Of a DNA stretch of 64,000 bases, positions 27,941 to 37,300 are shown one piece after another (position 1 is the stretch's first letter; every line of letters begins with the position of its first letter). The notes below the pieces were generated by a model. The model ran no database searches, was not told where the DNA came from, and worked only from the letters and a program-made list of their open reading frames with translations. Source of the DNA: Methylococcaceae bacterium (lineage in GTDB: Bacteria; Pseudomonadota; Gammaproteobacteria; Methylococcales; Methylomonadaceae); NCBI GenBank assembly GCA_030693065.1, contig JAUYBL010000036.1:204435-268434 (forward strand). The letters are read 5' to 3'. The position numbers and the translations under genes are program-made.

Positions 27941-29140
27941 ATGACAGACTTTATCATTGGGCGGCAGCAGATTTTCGATCAGCAATTAGAAATTTATGAC
28001 TATGAATTGCTGTTCCGCGGTACTGATCACGATCTAAACCAACAAGACGGCGCCACCCAAGCCACCAATCAAATCATTACCGACACCCTATTAGAACTGG
28101 GTCTTAATGCCATTGTGGGTCCGCACAAGGCATTTATTAATTTTACGACACAAAATATCCTGGAAAAAACGCCTCTCCATCTTCCCAAAGAACGCATCGT
28201 TATTGAAGTACTGGAAACGGTCAAGGTAGACGCTAGAATTATCAATAACCTACAGGAGCTGTCCAAACTTGGTTACACCATTGCTCTGGATGATTTTGTC
28301 TTTGCTAATGAATGGAAACCTCTTGTCGAACTCGCCGACATTATCAAGCTGGATGTGTTGGAAATGGGTGAGTCTAAAACCCGCGAATTAATCAAGCAGC
28401 TCGAGCCCTATGATGTAAAGCTATTAGCCGAAAAAGTAGAAACTCATGAGGAATATCAGTATTTACTTGAATTAGGTTGCGATTATTTTCAAGGCTTTTT
28501 CTTTAACAAGCCCAATATCGTTGCCGGTAAACGTTTAAGTGTTAATCAATTATCGGCAATTAAATTGCTCACCACGATCAACGATCCGGATGTTGAATTT
28601 GCCGAACTTGGCAAAATCATCTCGCAGGATGTTGGACTTAGCTACAAGCTGCTCCACTACATTAATTCTGCGTTTTTTACTGTCCCGAATAAAGTTGACT
28701 CAATCAATCAGGCCATTGCTTATCTTGGCCTCAATGAAGTTAGACGCTGGATCAATATTCTGACGCTGTCCTCCATGTCAGATAAACCGCAAGCCGTGAT
28801 GCAAACAGCACTGATCCGGGCAAAAATGTGCGAACAGTTGGCTAAGTTAACCGGACACAAACCTGAAAATTTCTTTCTGGTCGGGATGCTATCAAGCCTT
28901 GATAGCGTCTTGGATATGCCGATAGCCATCGCGCTGCAACAATTGCCTTTAGCTAATGATATTGTGTCTGCCATTCTTGATAAACAAGGCCCAGCTGGTG
29001 AAGCGCTGGATTGCGTTTTGGGCTACGAACAATGGGATATATCTGCAATTAACTTTGCGCAACTCGATCCACTGCTAATCGGCAATGCTTATATCGAGAG
29101 CATTAACTGGGCAAAAGACCTTCTGGACACTATTAAATAA
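27941..29140 (+). CDS. EAL-HDOD signalling protein (YuxH-like)
   Basis: 399 residues. The N-terminal EAL domain (1-200) is of the degenerate kind found in YuxH proteins: it starts FIIGRQQIFDQQLEIYDYELLFRG, has ELL in place of EAL and AEKVET in place of AEGVET, while IEVLETV and LDDF remain. The C-terminal HDOD domain (about 205-390: LLHYINSAFF, AIAYLGLNEVRRWI) is the HD-related, output-type module. Such proteins usually bind partners or nucleotides rather than hydrolyse c-di-GMP. The next gene (hflD) starts 8 bp later, so they are co-transcribed. Confidence 0.88.
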   Translation: MTDFIIGRQQIFDQQLEIYDYELLFRGTDHDLNQQDGATQATNQIITDTLLELGLNAIVGPHKAFINFTTQNILEKTPLHLPKERIVIEVLETVKVDARIINNLQELSKLGYTIALDDFVFANEWKPLVELADIIKLDVLEMGESKTRELIKQLEPYDVKLLAEKVETHEEYQYLLELGCDYFQGFFFNKPNIVAGKRLSVNQLSAIKLLTTINDPDVEFAELGKIISQDVGLSYKLLHYINSAFFTVPNKVDSINQAIAYLGLNEVRRWINILTLSSMSDKPQAVMQTALIRAKMCEQLAKLTGHKPENFFLVGMLSSLDSVLDMPIAIALQQLPLANDIVSAILDKQGPAGEALDCVLGYEQWDISAINFAQLDPLLIGNAYIESINWAKDLLDTIK

Positions 29141-29148
29141 AACCCGCC

Positions 29149-29772
29149 ATGTCATTAAATACCATAACCAATCAAACTATCGCACTGGCCGGAATTAGCC
29201 AGGCCGCGGCGCTTGTTCAACAGCTGGCCACCAAAGGCACGGCTAACAGCGCTGCATTAGAAGCCAGTATCGGCAGTCTTTTTATTAATGATAAAGACGG
29301 TGCCGCAAATATTTTCGGTGGTCTGTCAGGCATCACTTTAGGACTCGAGCAACTGAATGAGCAAATGACTGGCTTTAAAATTGCCAATCCTGATCAAGCA
29401 CGTTATGCCGCATCACTGGTTTTTCTTGAGCGCCAATTGGCCAAACAACCTCAATTATTAAGCACCATTTTTGCCGGTATTGAACGCGCTCAGGAGCAAT
29501 CTGTGCAATTTGGCCTGCTCCATGAAAATGTCTTAGCCAATTTGGGTGATATTTACCACAACACTGTCAGCACCCTACAACCCAGGATTATGGTAAATGG
29601 TGAACAGGAATATCTATCCAGGCCGGACATCGTCAATAAAGTCCGCGCTTGCCTGCTAGCCGGGATACGCTCAGCGATACTTTGGCAACATTGTGGAGGC
29701 ACCCGTTGGAAATTTTTGTTTTACCGAAAGAAGATTCAAGTGGAAATCCAAAATCTGCTCAAGCAGCTGTAA
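29149..29772 (+). CDS. hflD: High-frequency lysogenization protein HflD homologue
   Basis: 207 residues. The protein matches HflD (YcfC) along its length: IALAGISQAAALVQQLA near the N-terminus, IFGGLSGITLGLEQL, YAASLVFLERQLAKQP, the LQPRIMVNGEQEYL segment, and KVRACLLAGIRSAILWQHCGG near the C-terminus. In E. coli HflD is a peripheral inner-membrane protein that interacts with phage lambda CII and is usually encoded between mnmA and purB. Neither neighbour is present here; it sits instead behind an EAL-HDOD gene. Its cellular role outside phage lysogeny is poorly known. Confidence 0.85.
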   Translation: MSLNTITNQTIALAGISQAAALVQQLATKGTANSAALEASIGSLFINDKDGAANIFGGLSGITLGLEQLNEQMTGFKIANPDQARYAASLVFLERQLAKQPQLLSTIFAGIERAQEQSVQFGLLHENVLANLGDIYHNTVSTLQPRIMVNGEQEYLSRPDIVNKVRACLLAGIRSAILWQHCGGTRWKFLFYRKKIQVEIQNLLKQL

Positions 29773-29809
29773 TTTACCGCTTTGGTAATACACACCTACT
29801 AAGTTTTAT

Positions 29810-30127
29810 TTAACCACGTTCAGCAATATGTATTTGCAAGCGCAAATTTTCAATTTCTTCTAATAAATCCAAGGCAAGAGCAATACCAGCAAGATTAACG
29901 CCCAAATCTTGCTGTAGCCTCAGCGCCGCACGCACTCGGCCTAAACTTGATCCCGAAAAGCGCCAGCATTGAATGGCTTCGCCTTGAGGCTCAATAATAC
30001 TTTCCTCAACTAAACTGATAACCCACTCGGCATGCACATCACAGGCATGGCAGAGTTGTCCAAGTGAGAGGCCACCCTCTTCAATCACTTCGCCGGTATG
30101 CACTAAGAATAATTCATGTGAATTCAT
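29810..30127 (-). CDS. cbpM: Chaperone modulator CbpM
   Basis: 105 residues with a MerR-like fold: an N-terminal helix-turn-helix-like part (LSLGQLCHACDVHAEWVISLVEE) and ending in VNLAGIALALDLLEEIENLR. CbpM proteins bind the J-domain of CbpA and inhibit its co-chaperone and DNA-binding activities. It lies 5 bp downstream of cbpA on the same strand, the standard arrangement. Confidence 0.88.
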   Translation of the reverse strand: MNSHELFLVHTGEVIEEGGLSLGQLCHACDVHAEWVISLVEESIIEPQGEAIQCWRFSGSSLGRVRAALRLQQDLGVNLAGIALALDLLEEIENLRLQIHIAERG

Positions 30128-30132
30128 GGGCT

Positions 30133-31083
30133 TCAGACTCCCAACGATTTGCGTGGATTAAAATCAAGCTCTTGCTGTAGCTTTTGATAGGCTGCTTTGG
30201 CTTTTTCAGTCTCTGCCGACGGCAATGTGATTTGCAGCACCACATATAAGTCACCAGGCACCTGCCCCGGCAATCCCCGACCTTTCAATCGTAACTTACT
30301 GCCTTGCTTGGAATTGGCCGGAATTTTAAGATCGACACTACCTTCTGGGGTAGGCACTTTAATTTTTGTACCTAACGCAGCTTCCCAAGGTGATACCGGT
30401 AAGTCCAAGTAAATATCAGCGTCAGAAACTCGGTAAAACGGATGCTTGTTAAAGGCAATTTCCAAAAACAAATCGCCGGTTTTACCACCACCTTCACCGG
30501 GATGGCCTTGACCGCTCAAGCGAATATGCTGACCTTCCTTGATGCCTTTGGGAATTTTAATATTCAACGTTCTATGCTTAATCTGTACGTGGCTTTGCGC
30601 ATCCATCTCCGGAGCACTCAAAGTAATGCCACGTGTCGCCCCAAGAAAACTATCTTCCAAGTCAATGTGAATTTTGGCGTGGCTATCCTGTCCACGGGTC
30701 GGACCGCCACGATGGGTGCTACCGGCCGCATTAAAACCTGCCCGACCGAACAATTGTTCAAAAAAATCGCTAAAGGCACCTGAATCACCGCCAGTGAAAC
30801 CGCCGCCACTGAATTCAAAACCTTCAGCCCAATTTGGCGGTGGTCTAAAATCTTGACCCGCTTTCCAATCAGCACCTAATTGATCATAAGCGGCGCGTTT
30901 TTCTGGATCTTTAAGCACCTCATAAGCCTCGCCCAACTCCTTGAATTTTGCTTCTGCATCGGCTTCCTTGCTGACATCGGGATGGTATTTTCTAGCAAGT
31001 TTACGATATGAACGCTTAATATCATCCTGAGTCGCTTCACGCGCTAAGCCCATAATTTTGTAATAGTCTTTGTATTCCATCAT
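30133..31083 (-). CDS. cbpA: DnaJ-class co-chaperone CbpA (curved DNA-binding protein)
   Basis: 316 residues. The J-domain (1-70) contains KYHPDVS, whose HPD motif stimulates DnaK ATPase. A glycine/phenylalanine-rich linker follows (about 85-130), then two C-terminal beta-sandwich substrate-binding domains (HIDLEDSFLGATRGI, IPKGIKEGQHIRLSGQG, YLDLPVSPWEAALG). There is no zinc-finger region, which separates CbpA from DnaJ. It forms an operon with cbpM and lies next to the remnant of an Hsp20 gene on the same strand, so the locus was once a larger chaperone cluster. Confidence 0.93.
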   Translation of the reverse strand: MMEYKDYYKIMGLAREATQDDIKRSYRKLARKYHPDVSKEADAEAKFKELGEAYEVLKDPEKRAAYDQLGADWKAGQDFRPPPNWAEGFEFSGGGFTGGDSGAFSDFFEQLFGRAGFNAAGSTHRGGPTRGQDSHAKIHIDLEDSFLGATRGITLSAPEMDAQSHVQIKHRTLNIKIPKGIKEGQHIRLSGQGHPGEGGGKTGDLFLEIAFNKHPFYRVSDADIYLDLPVSPWEAALGTKIKVPTPEGSVDLKIPANSKQGSKLRLKGRGLPGQVPGDLYVVLQITLPSAETEKAKAAYQKLQQELDFNPRKSLGV

Positions 31084-31186
31084 GCATTTCCTGTGCTGGA
31101 CTTATGTTGGCCGGTTACTACAGACGTCCCGACCAGTAAACAATATTGATAACATCCCTGTCACTTACTCCGTTAACAAATCTACT

Positions 31187-31445
31187 TTATTCTTCAGATC
31201 TAAGATCAATGCATTTTGGTTTTACCGCTTCACGTTTAGGAATGATAATTTCCAGCACGCCCTAATTTAGATTTAGCATTGATGGCCTCACCCTTCGCAG
31301 AATCAGGCAAACTAAAACGCCGACAAAATGCACCGTAGCTTCGGTCTACTCGTTTATAGCCTTCTTTTTCAGTATTTGCTTCAGATTCTTTTGGGCCTTT
31401 TACCGTCAATATACCCGCTTCCATATCCAAGTGCACCAGGGGCAC
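31187..31445 (-). pseudogene. Hsp20/alpha-crystallin small heat-shock protein, frameshifted and 5'-truncated
   Basis: The readable part is DMEAGILTVKGPKESEAN, YKRVDRSYGAFCRRFSLPDSA and INAKSKLG, the core of a bacterial Hsp20. At about 31263 the frame shifts by one base; in the adjacent frame the sequence continues GVLEIIIPKREAVKPK and a normal stop at 31187. The first half of the alpha-crystallin domain and the N-terminal arm are missing; upstream sequence is unrelated. The IxI-type tail motif (EIIIPK) survives in the shifted frame. A sequencing error could explain the frameshift but not the missing 5' half. Confidence 0.75.
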
Positions 31446-32177
31446 ATCGCGCCGACGGCCAGTTGAAAGGCATACCCCGAAGCATTGCCGACAAAATTAC
31501 GCCGCAACTGCACAAACTGATTGAAATTGATAAAACTGGAACTGCCCGCAAACATATCTATCTGCTTAGGAAAATTCGTGGCGCACTGATCAATTACCCA
31601 AAAGCCAAACAGTAATTAATATAGATCTCTTGCAGTGGTGGTCGAGAAAAATTCAATTTAAGCGACCATTTGCGCGATTTGTTCAACGGCTTCTAAGTAG
31701 TACTACTTATTTATTCCCATCAAGTTATGCCATACACTGTTTTTTGTTTAAAACAAAGGACCCTGCCGGTTTAAGTTATAGCCTTATTCAAATTACAGAT
31801 GAATGGCGCTGTTCAACTTCTTCTGCAGTGCAGGAAGTTGCTTAACATCATATCTATCTGAAATTATCACACTACCCCTTGGCATTTTGGTTCATCTGCC
31901 TCGGTATTTGGCTAGCCCAATGCTTGATGCCTACTTTTTGGGTTGCAAGATTGAAAACAGCGTGTAAGTCCTGCAAGGAGGAAGATCAAAGCAGGAGCAG
32001 TTACCTAGAGTGGAAAATAGCTTCAACCTTCCCCCTAATAATGCATAGGTATCTACACAAGTTTTTGACCCCTTCTCCAGCAGGAGAGGGAGTAAAATGG
32101 TTTTACAACTCATTGATTCTAAATTGTAAAAAAGTTGTGTCGATAGTTATGCTAATAATGATCAAGAGGAGTCACTC
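31446..32177. other. Gene-poor stretch with possible gene remnant
   Basis: No complete gene is supported here. Between about 31455 and 31614 the plus strand has a protein-like frame ending in DKITPQLHKLIEIDKTG and RKHIYLLRKIRGALINYP before a TAA. It looks like the C-terminus of a lost gene whose 5' part was replaced by the Hsp20 remnant; the family is not recognised. A short repeat CCCTTCTCCAGCAGGAGAGGG lies near 32069-32091, similar to one near 52595. AGAGGAG before 32178 is the ribosome-binding site of the next gene. Confidence 0.4.
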
Positions 32178-33458
32178 ATGTTTTATGACTTGAAACAAAA
32201 CCTTGCCAAGCTGGAAATTAATGGATCGAGATTAGACTTTGACCGATGTTTATCAGCTTGGGGCACAGCACGAAATTTAAGGTTTCCACTTTCCGCATTC
32301 GGTTTTCTTGCCGCGACCATGAGCTTGCAGACTGCTAGCGCACAAACTTTCACGAATGCGAGCTCAGATAATCTTCAGAGAATTTGTACTGCACCACCAC
32401 CTAGGCCTGTTATAACTGGATCACAGCTTAACTTAATTTGTGACCAGGGAGGTACAGCCGCCTCATCCGGCGTGGGCACTCAATCACAGCCGACTTCTTT
32501 ACTGATTTCCCAGCAACTAAAGAAAGATGCACAAACTAAACAAGATAGACAAGATAGGCCAAAGAGCGGCTCTGCCGATGCAATAGCCGCCAACTGGGGG
32601 AACTTCAGCACCTTTTTAACGGCTGGCGCAACGACTCTTCGCCACCGCAATAATGAATTCGAACAAGGTTACAACGCAACGATTCCTTCGGTAACTGTGG
32701 GAGGCGGTTATTCAATTACCAAGTCTCTGGAGGCGGGTTTGGCATTTAATTATTCGAACTCTAATGCCAACTTCAACACGGGCGGCGGTTTTAACGTCGA
32801 TTCTTATAGTCCGATACTGTATGTCAACTACCAGCCCTTCGATAATGCCTTTGCTAGCCTGGCTCTTGGCTATACGCGACAAAACCAGACCAACAATAGG
32901 TTGGCTGTTGCAGGGACGACTAATCAACCAATTATAGTTTCTGGTCTTACCACAGGAAAACTCAGTGCCAATCAATACACTCTCAACTTCTTGAGCGGCT
33001 ATGATCATCCTATAGACACTTTCACTATTGGCCCTAGAGTGGGCGTCGATGTCCGGCAATGGGAGATGAACAGCTATCAGGAATCATCCAATACTGGCTT
33101 GGAATTAAGCTATAACAATCAATACCAGACATCTATTCAAAGCACTCTCGGCTTAGCTGCCTCCTCTGCTCACCGCTTGAAATACGGCATTTTAGTTCCT
33201 CAACTCAGCGCTTCATGGGTGCATGAGTATTCTAATAATTCCCGAACCATTAGCTCGCATTTTGTCCAGGCAACCAACGCTGCCCCCAGCTTTCAATTTC
33301 AGACCGAGAATCCGGCGCACGACTGGGCAGTCATTAACCTGGGCGCTTCATTCGTGATGCAGAGAGACGTTCAAGTTTTCGCTAACTTTTTAACCGTGCA
33401 GGGCAACCGCAATTTTGAAAGCTATGGCGGAAACCTCGGCGTAAAGTTCGGTTGGTAG
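32178..33458 (+). CDS. Outer-membrane autotransporter-type beta-barrel protein
   Basis: 426 residues. An unusually long N-terminal region (1-35) precedes a hydrophobic signal core (about 36-55, ending TASAQ). Residues 60-140 are a low-complexity Ser/Gln/Lys-rich linker with two cysteines (ICTAPP, LICDQ). Residues about 150-426 alternate polar and hydrophobic residues as in a 12-strand autotransporter barrel (VGGGYSITKSLEAGLAFNYS, SLALGYTRQNQ, FLSGYDHP, IGPRVGVDVRQWEM) and end in an aromatic residue (VKFGW), as required for BAM recognition. There is no long passenger, so it may be a stand-alone barrel. A strong AGAGGAG precedes the ATG. Confidence 0.8.
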   Translation: MFYDLKQNLAKLEINGSRLDFDRCLSAWGTARNLRFPLSAFGFLAATMSLQTASAQTFTNASSDNLQRICTAPPPRPVITGSQLNLICDQGGTAASSGVGTQSQPTSLLISQQLKKDAQTKQDRQDRPKSGSADAIAANWGNFSTFLTAGATTLRHRNNEFEQGYNATIPSVTVGGGYSITKSLEAGLAFNYSNSNANFNTGGGFNVDSYSPILYVNYQPFDNAFASLALGYTRQNQTNNRLAVAGTTNQPIIVSGLTTGKLSANQYTLNFLSGYDHPIDTFTIGPRVGVDVRQWEMNSYQESSNTGLELSYNNQYQTSIQSTLGLAASSAHRLKYGILVPQLSASWVHEYSNNSRTISSHFVQATNAAPSFQFQTENPAHDWAVINLGASFVMQRDVQVFANFLTVQGNRNFESYGGNLGVKFGW

Positions 33459-33475
33459 CTTTATATAAAAGCGAT

Positions 33476-34330
33476 TCATAATTTCTTAGCTAAATCATCC
33501 AGAACGGTTAACCATATCTGTTCCCAGCAACAGAGATGATCGTAATCGTCAACAACAATAAGCTTAGAACCCAGATGGATGGCTGCATTAGCCATTAATG
33601 TCGGCGGTACAATCTCATCTTTACCGCCGGCATAATGGTACTGAAGGACTAGCGGAGAAAGTGGCGCAAGAAACGCAGGGTTCAAGGAACCACTAAGATC
33701 ATTAGGTTTGGTATAGTCGGCCCAGGCATCAAGATCAAGGTTTGCAGCAACGGTAACGACAGATACGGTTTGTGGCAATCGAGAGGCCAGCAGCACCGCC
33801 AAAACGCCGCCACCACTGTGTCCAAATAAAGAAACTTTTTGATAACCGCCCTGCTTTAGTAGTTGCTTAATCACTGCCGCGAGGCTGGCGACCACCTCCT
33901 CAGAGTATCGCTCTTGCAGCCAGAAACGGCTGGAACACTCGCCTATTGATTCCACCCCATGGTAACAAGGCCTGCCCACATAAACGGCTGGGGCGACATC
34001 AAGCGCCATTAAATTTAATACCAGTGGATTGCCTGGCGTGGGATCGTCTGATGGCCGACCCGCAATCCAAGGATTGCCGTCACCATCGAGATAGACGTGC
34101 AGCGTTTTTGATGAATATCCTGTCTTGGTATAGACCACATGTTGAAAGCGCGATCCTGTTAGCACTGCACGCTGCATTTTAAGATCTGCGGCTTTGCCGA
34201 CAAATTCTTCTGCGAGAGAGCTACAACCCGTTAAACCAAACACGAGCGTTAAAATGATGAATATGCGCTTACTCGAATGCACGCCAGTCTTTGCAAGTTT
34301 GATGAGGTTCATCAATACCCAAATAATCAT
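33476..34330 (-). CDS. Lipoprotein alpha/beta hydrolase
   Basis: 284 residues. The N-terminus has a basic region, a hydrophobic core and the lipobox LTGC (cleavage before Cys at about 36), so it is predicted to be a lipid-anchored periplasmic protein. The alpha/beta-hydrolase signature GHSGGGVLAVLLASRLP gives the nucleophilic Ser; YDGDGNPW-like and DEIVPP segments fit the oxyanion and acid loops, and DDYDHLCCW supplies the likely catalytic His. The start at 34330 overlaps the end of the upstream STAND gene by 62 bp and has AGGACGAGG upstream; an alternative ATG lies at 34312. The overlap suggests co-transcription with the SIR2/TIR and STAND genes. Substrate unknown. Confidence 0.75.
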   Translation of the reverse strand: MIIWVLMNLIKLAKTGVHSSKRIFIILTLVFGLTGCSSLAEEFVGKAADLKMQRAVLTGSRFQHVVYTKTGYSSKTLHVYLDGDGNPWIAGRPSDDPTPGNPLVLNLMALDVAPAVYVGRPCYHGVESIGECSSRFWLQERYSEEVVASLAAVIKQLLKQGGYQKVSLFGHSGGGVLAVLLASRLPQTVSVVTVAANLDLDAWADYTKPNDLSGSLNPAFLAPLSPLVLQYHYAGGKDEIVPPTLMANAAIHLGSKLIVVDDYDHLCCWEQIWLTVLDDLAKKL

Positions 34331-37300
34331 GCACCTCGTCCTGATTCAGGTTTCGCCCGGCTCTACTGCATAACTGATCAAACACTCTTTGCGGATCTGC
34401 GTCATGCAGCTGCACATGACCATCACTTACTGCAGATGCCAGTAATTGTTCGTCCGGGCTGAAAGCAACGCCCCACACCTCGCCGTCATGACTAATGCGG
34501 CCTGTTTCCAGACCAGACATTGTTTCGATTAGTCTTGTGATTCCGTCACGGCTGGCGGTAGCCAAAAATTTTCCTGTCGGACTAAAGGCGATGCTTTTAA
34601 CCTCACCGCCATGTTTTATCAAGGAAAGCAATTTGCCTGAATTAATATCAATCAATCGAGCCGTATTATCCATACTACCCGTTGCCAGCAATTTGCCATC
34701 CGGACTAAAAGCAACGCTAAGCACGATACCGGCATGTTCAAATCTGGCTGTTTCTTTACCTGTACTTATCTCAAACAATCTTGCCATGTTGTCTTCACTC
34801 GCCGTTGCCAGCAATTGACTATCAGGACTAAAGGCTAGCTGCGCCACTGGAGCAGCGACTTTAATTGCCTGTTTTAGCTGCCAGGTTTTTGTGTCTATCA
34901 ACTTTATCGTGCCATCCTTAATAGCAATGGCTAGTAGCTGGCCATCAAAGCTGAAAGCGACATGCCTTATTTCGTCAGTCGCGTTGATTTGACTGGCCTC
35001 TTTGCCCGTCACAACATCAATTACTTTTACCGACTTATCCAGGCTAGCAGTCGCCAGCCATCGACTATCAGGACTAAAAGCAATACTTCTGACCTCATCT
35101 GTGTGGTTAATCCTGGCTATTTCCTTGCCGATCGAGACATCTATCAACTTAGCTGTATTGCCCTTGCTTGATGTAGCCAAAAATCGTCCATCCCGGCTAA
35201 AAGCGACGCCATAAACAGTGTCAGCATGCTCAATTACCATCACTTCGTTGCCTGTAGTGATGTCGTACAATTTGGCGGTTTTATCCTGACTCGCTGTCGC
35301 CAACAATCGCCCGTTGGGATTGAAGGCAATACCCATAATTGCAGCATTTTGTTTGATTTTTATATCATCCGGATTTTTGACAGTCTCGATAAGCCGTACC
35401 ACTTTATCCATACTTACCGTGGCCAGCAGCTGATTATCCCGACTAAAAACTATGTTCCACACTGCCCCGCCATGTATTATCCGAGTGACTTCCTGCCAAG
35501 TAGCTGTGTCAATGACTCGTGCCGTCCCATCCAGGCTGGAAATCGCCAGCAATCGACTGTTCGGGCTAAATCTGACGCTATAAACATCATCCCTATCTGA
35601 AAATTGGGCGATTTCTTTGCCGCTATTAACTTCCGTTACTCTGGCCGTATTATCATCGCTACCGGTTACCAGCCACCGGCCATCAGGGCTAAACGCCAAA
35701 CTCGACACCATGTCACGGTGTTGAATTTGTGCTAACTCCTTGCCTGTTACAACATCGAATAAATGTGCCGTATTGTCGATGCTAGCCGTCGCCAATAATC
35801 GACCATCGAAATTGAAAGCAACATGGGTCACCTCAGCGCCATGATCCATTCGGTGCAGTTCTTTGCCTGTCGCGGTATCTACCAATCTTGCCATGTGATC
35901 CTTGCTAGCAGTGGCCAGGATGCTGCTATTCGGACTGAAGGCAATATTAAAAACTTCATCGCCATGTTTAATCTGTCTCAGTTCCTTTCCCGTAATCACA
36001 TCAATAAGACGCGCAGTATGATCCTTGCCAGCAGTTGCCAACAAGCGGCCATCAGGGCTAAAACTAACTGCAGTCACCTCATCGTCCTGAACTAGACTAA
36101 AAACTTCTTTACTGCTGGCTATGTCAATCAGCCGGACTTTTTTGTCTTTACAGCCAGTGGCAATAAACCGCCCATCAGAACCAAAGGCAACACTATTAAC
36201 CCAATCGCCATGTTTTATTTGAAATAACTCCTTACCGTTTTCAGTTTTGAATACTCGCAGCATGTTGTCTTTGCTGCCAGTAGCCAGCAATCGCCCATCC
36301 GGGCTTAAGGCGATACCTTGGACCGATTCATTATGCTGTATTCGATATTTAGGGAGCATTCTCAACAATTTATTGGCCGCGGTAGATGCTTCTGCGTTGT
36401 GTTGCAGATGCCATGATTCAATAGCAAGCGCCGCTGCACGTTCAATCTTGTTGTCGTCAGGCGCAGTATCGGCAAGCTGCGCAGCTTGGATCGCAAGCTT
36501 TCCAGATAAGGTAATATTGCGGGCTTTTTTAGCATCCCACCAACTCCACCAACCCCAAATTGAAGATGCCAGCGCTATAGCTGCCAACATCAGAAAAACC
36601 AAAGCCCTGCGTTTGGCCGTGCGTTCGCGCTGTTCCGCCTCAAGACGTGCCTGTTCCTGCCGTTTTTGTTTCTCCAGCATCTGCCGCTGATCACGGCTTT
36701 TGCCAACCACAGCGGTCAGCACATCATGAATCAGCTCAATACGTTTGATGCCGTCCCGCTCCTGCAACCTTAGCACCAACAACCGTCGCAGCACCAAACT
36801 GGCCAAGGCCTCCGCTGTAATACCTGGAGTTTCCAAGGCGTTATCATAAGCCTCGCTGTTGCGATAGCCGGAAACGGTGAGCAACTTGTCCTCAATGAAC
36901 CGGCGTAACTCAAGGGGTTGATCTTGCAGGCTGCGTTCGTAAAAGTCTTCTAGAATCTGTTCCTGATTACTGGCAACTGCCTGCGCGTCAATCATGCCGG
37001 CTTGGCTTTTGATTCTGAGCTCGTTAAGCTCACGGCAAACCAGACTCAACAATGCCGGCTCGATACGCAAATCCGCCAATTCTCGACGTTGATCTCCGTG
37101 TTTACCTGCCACCAGACGGACAACGCTTTCGGCAACGCTACGCTCCATCAATCGGCCATCAGTCTGATCAGCCACTGCCAGCGCTTGGTTGCCATTCATA
37201 GCAAGAAGACGCATGCGATTGTGACTAATGGCAGGCATTAATTCACGCAGCCCTTCCAAATTAGCTAAATAATCTTCACGTAAGCTTAAAAGCAACTTAT

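Noticed and set aside
31328..31615. 95-residue plus-strand ORF as an intact gene
   Set aside because: Its first half is antisense to the Hsp20 remnant; only the second half looks protein-like, so it is listed as a possible fragment.
34495..36690. Plus-strand ORFs opposite the WD40 region
   Set aside because: Their repetitive sequence mirrors the roughly 126-bp WD40 coding repeat on the other strand. The regular repeat was also considered as a CRISPR-like or satellite array and rejected for the same reason.
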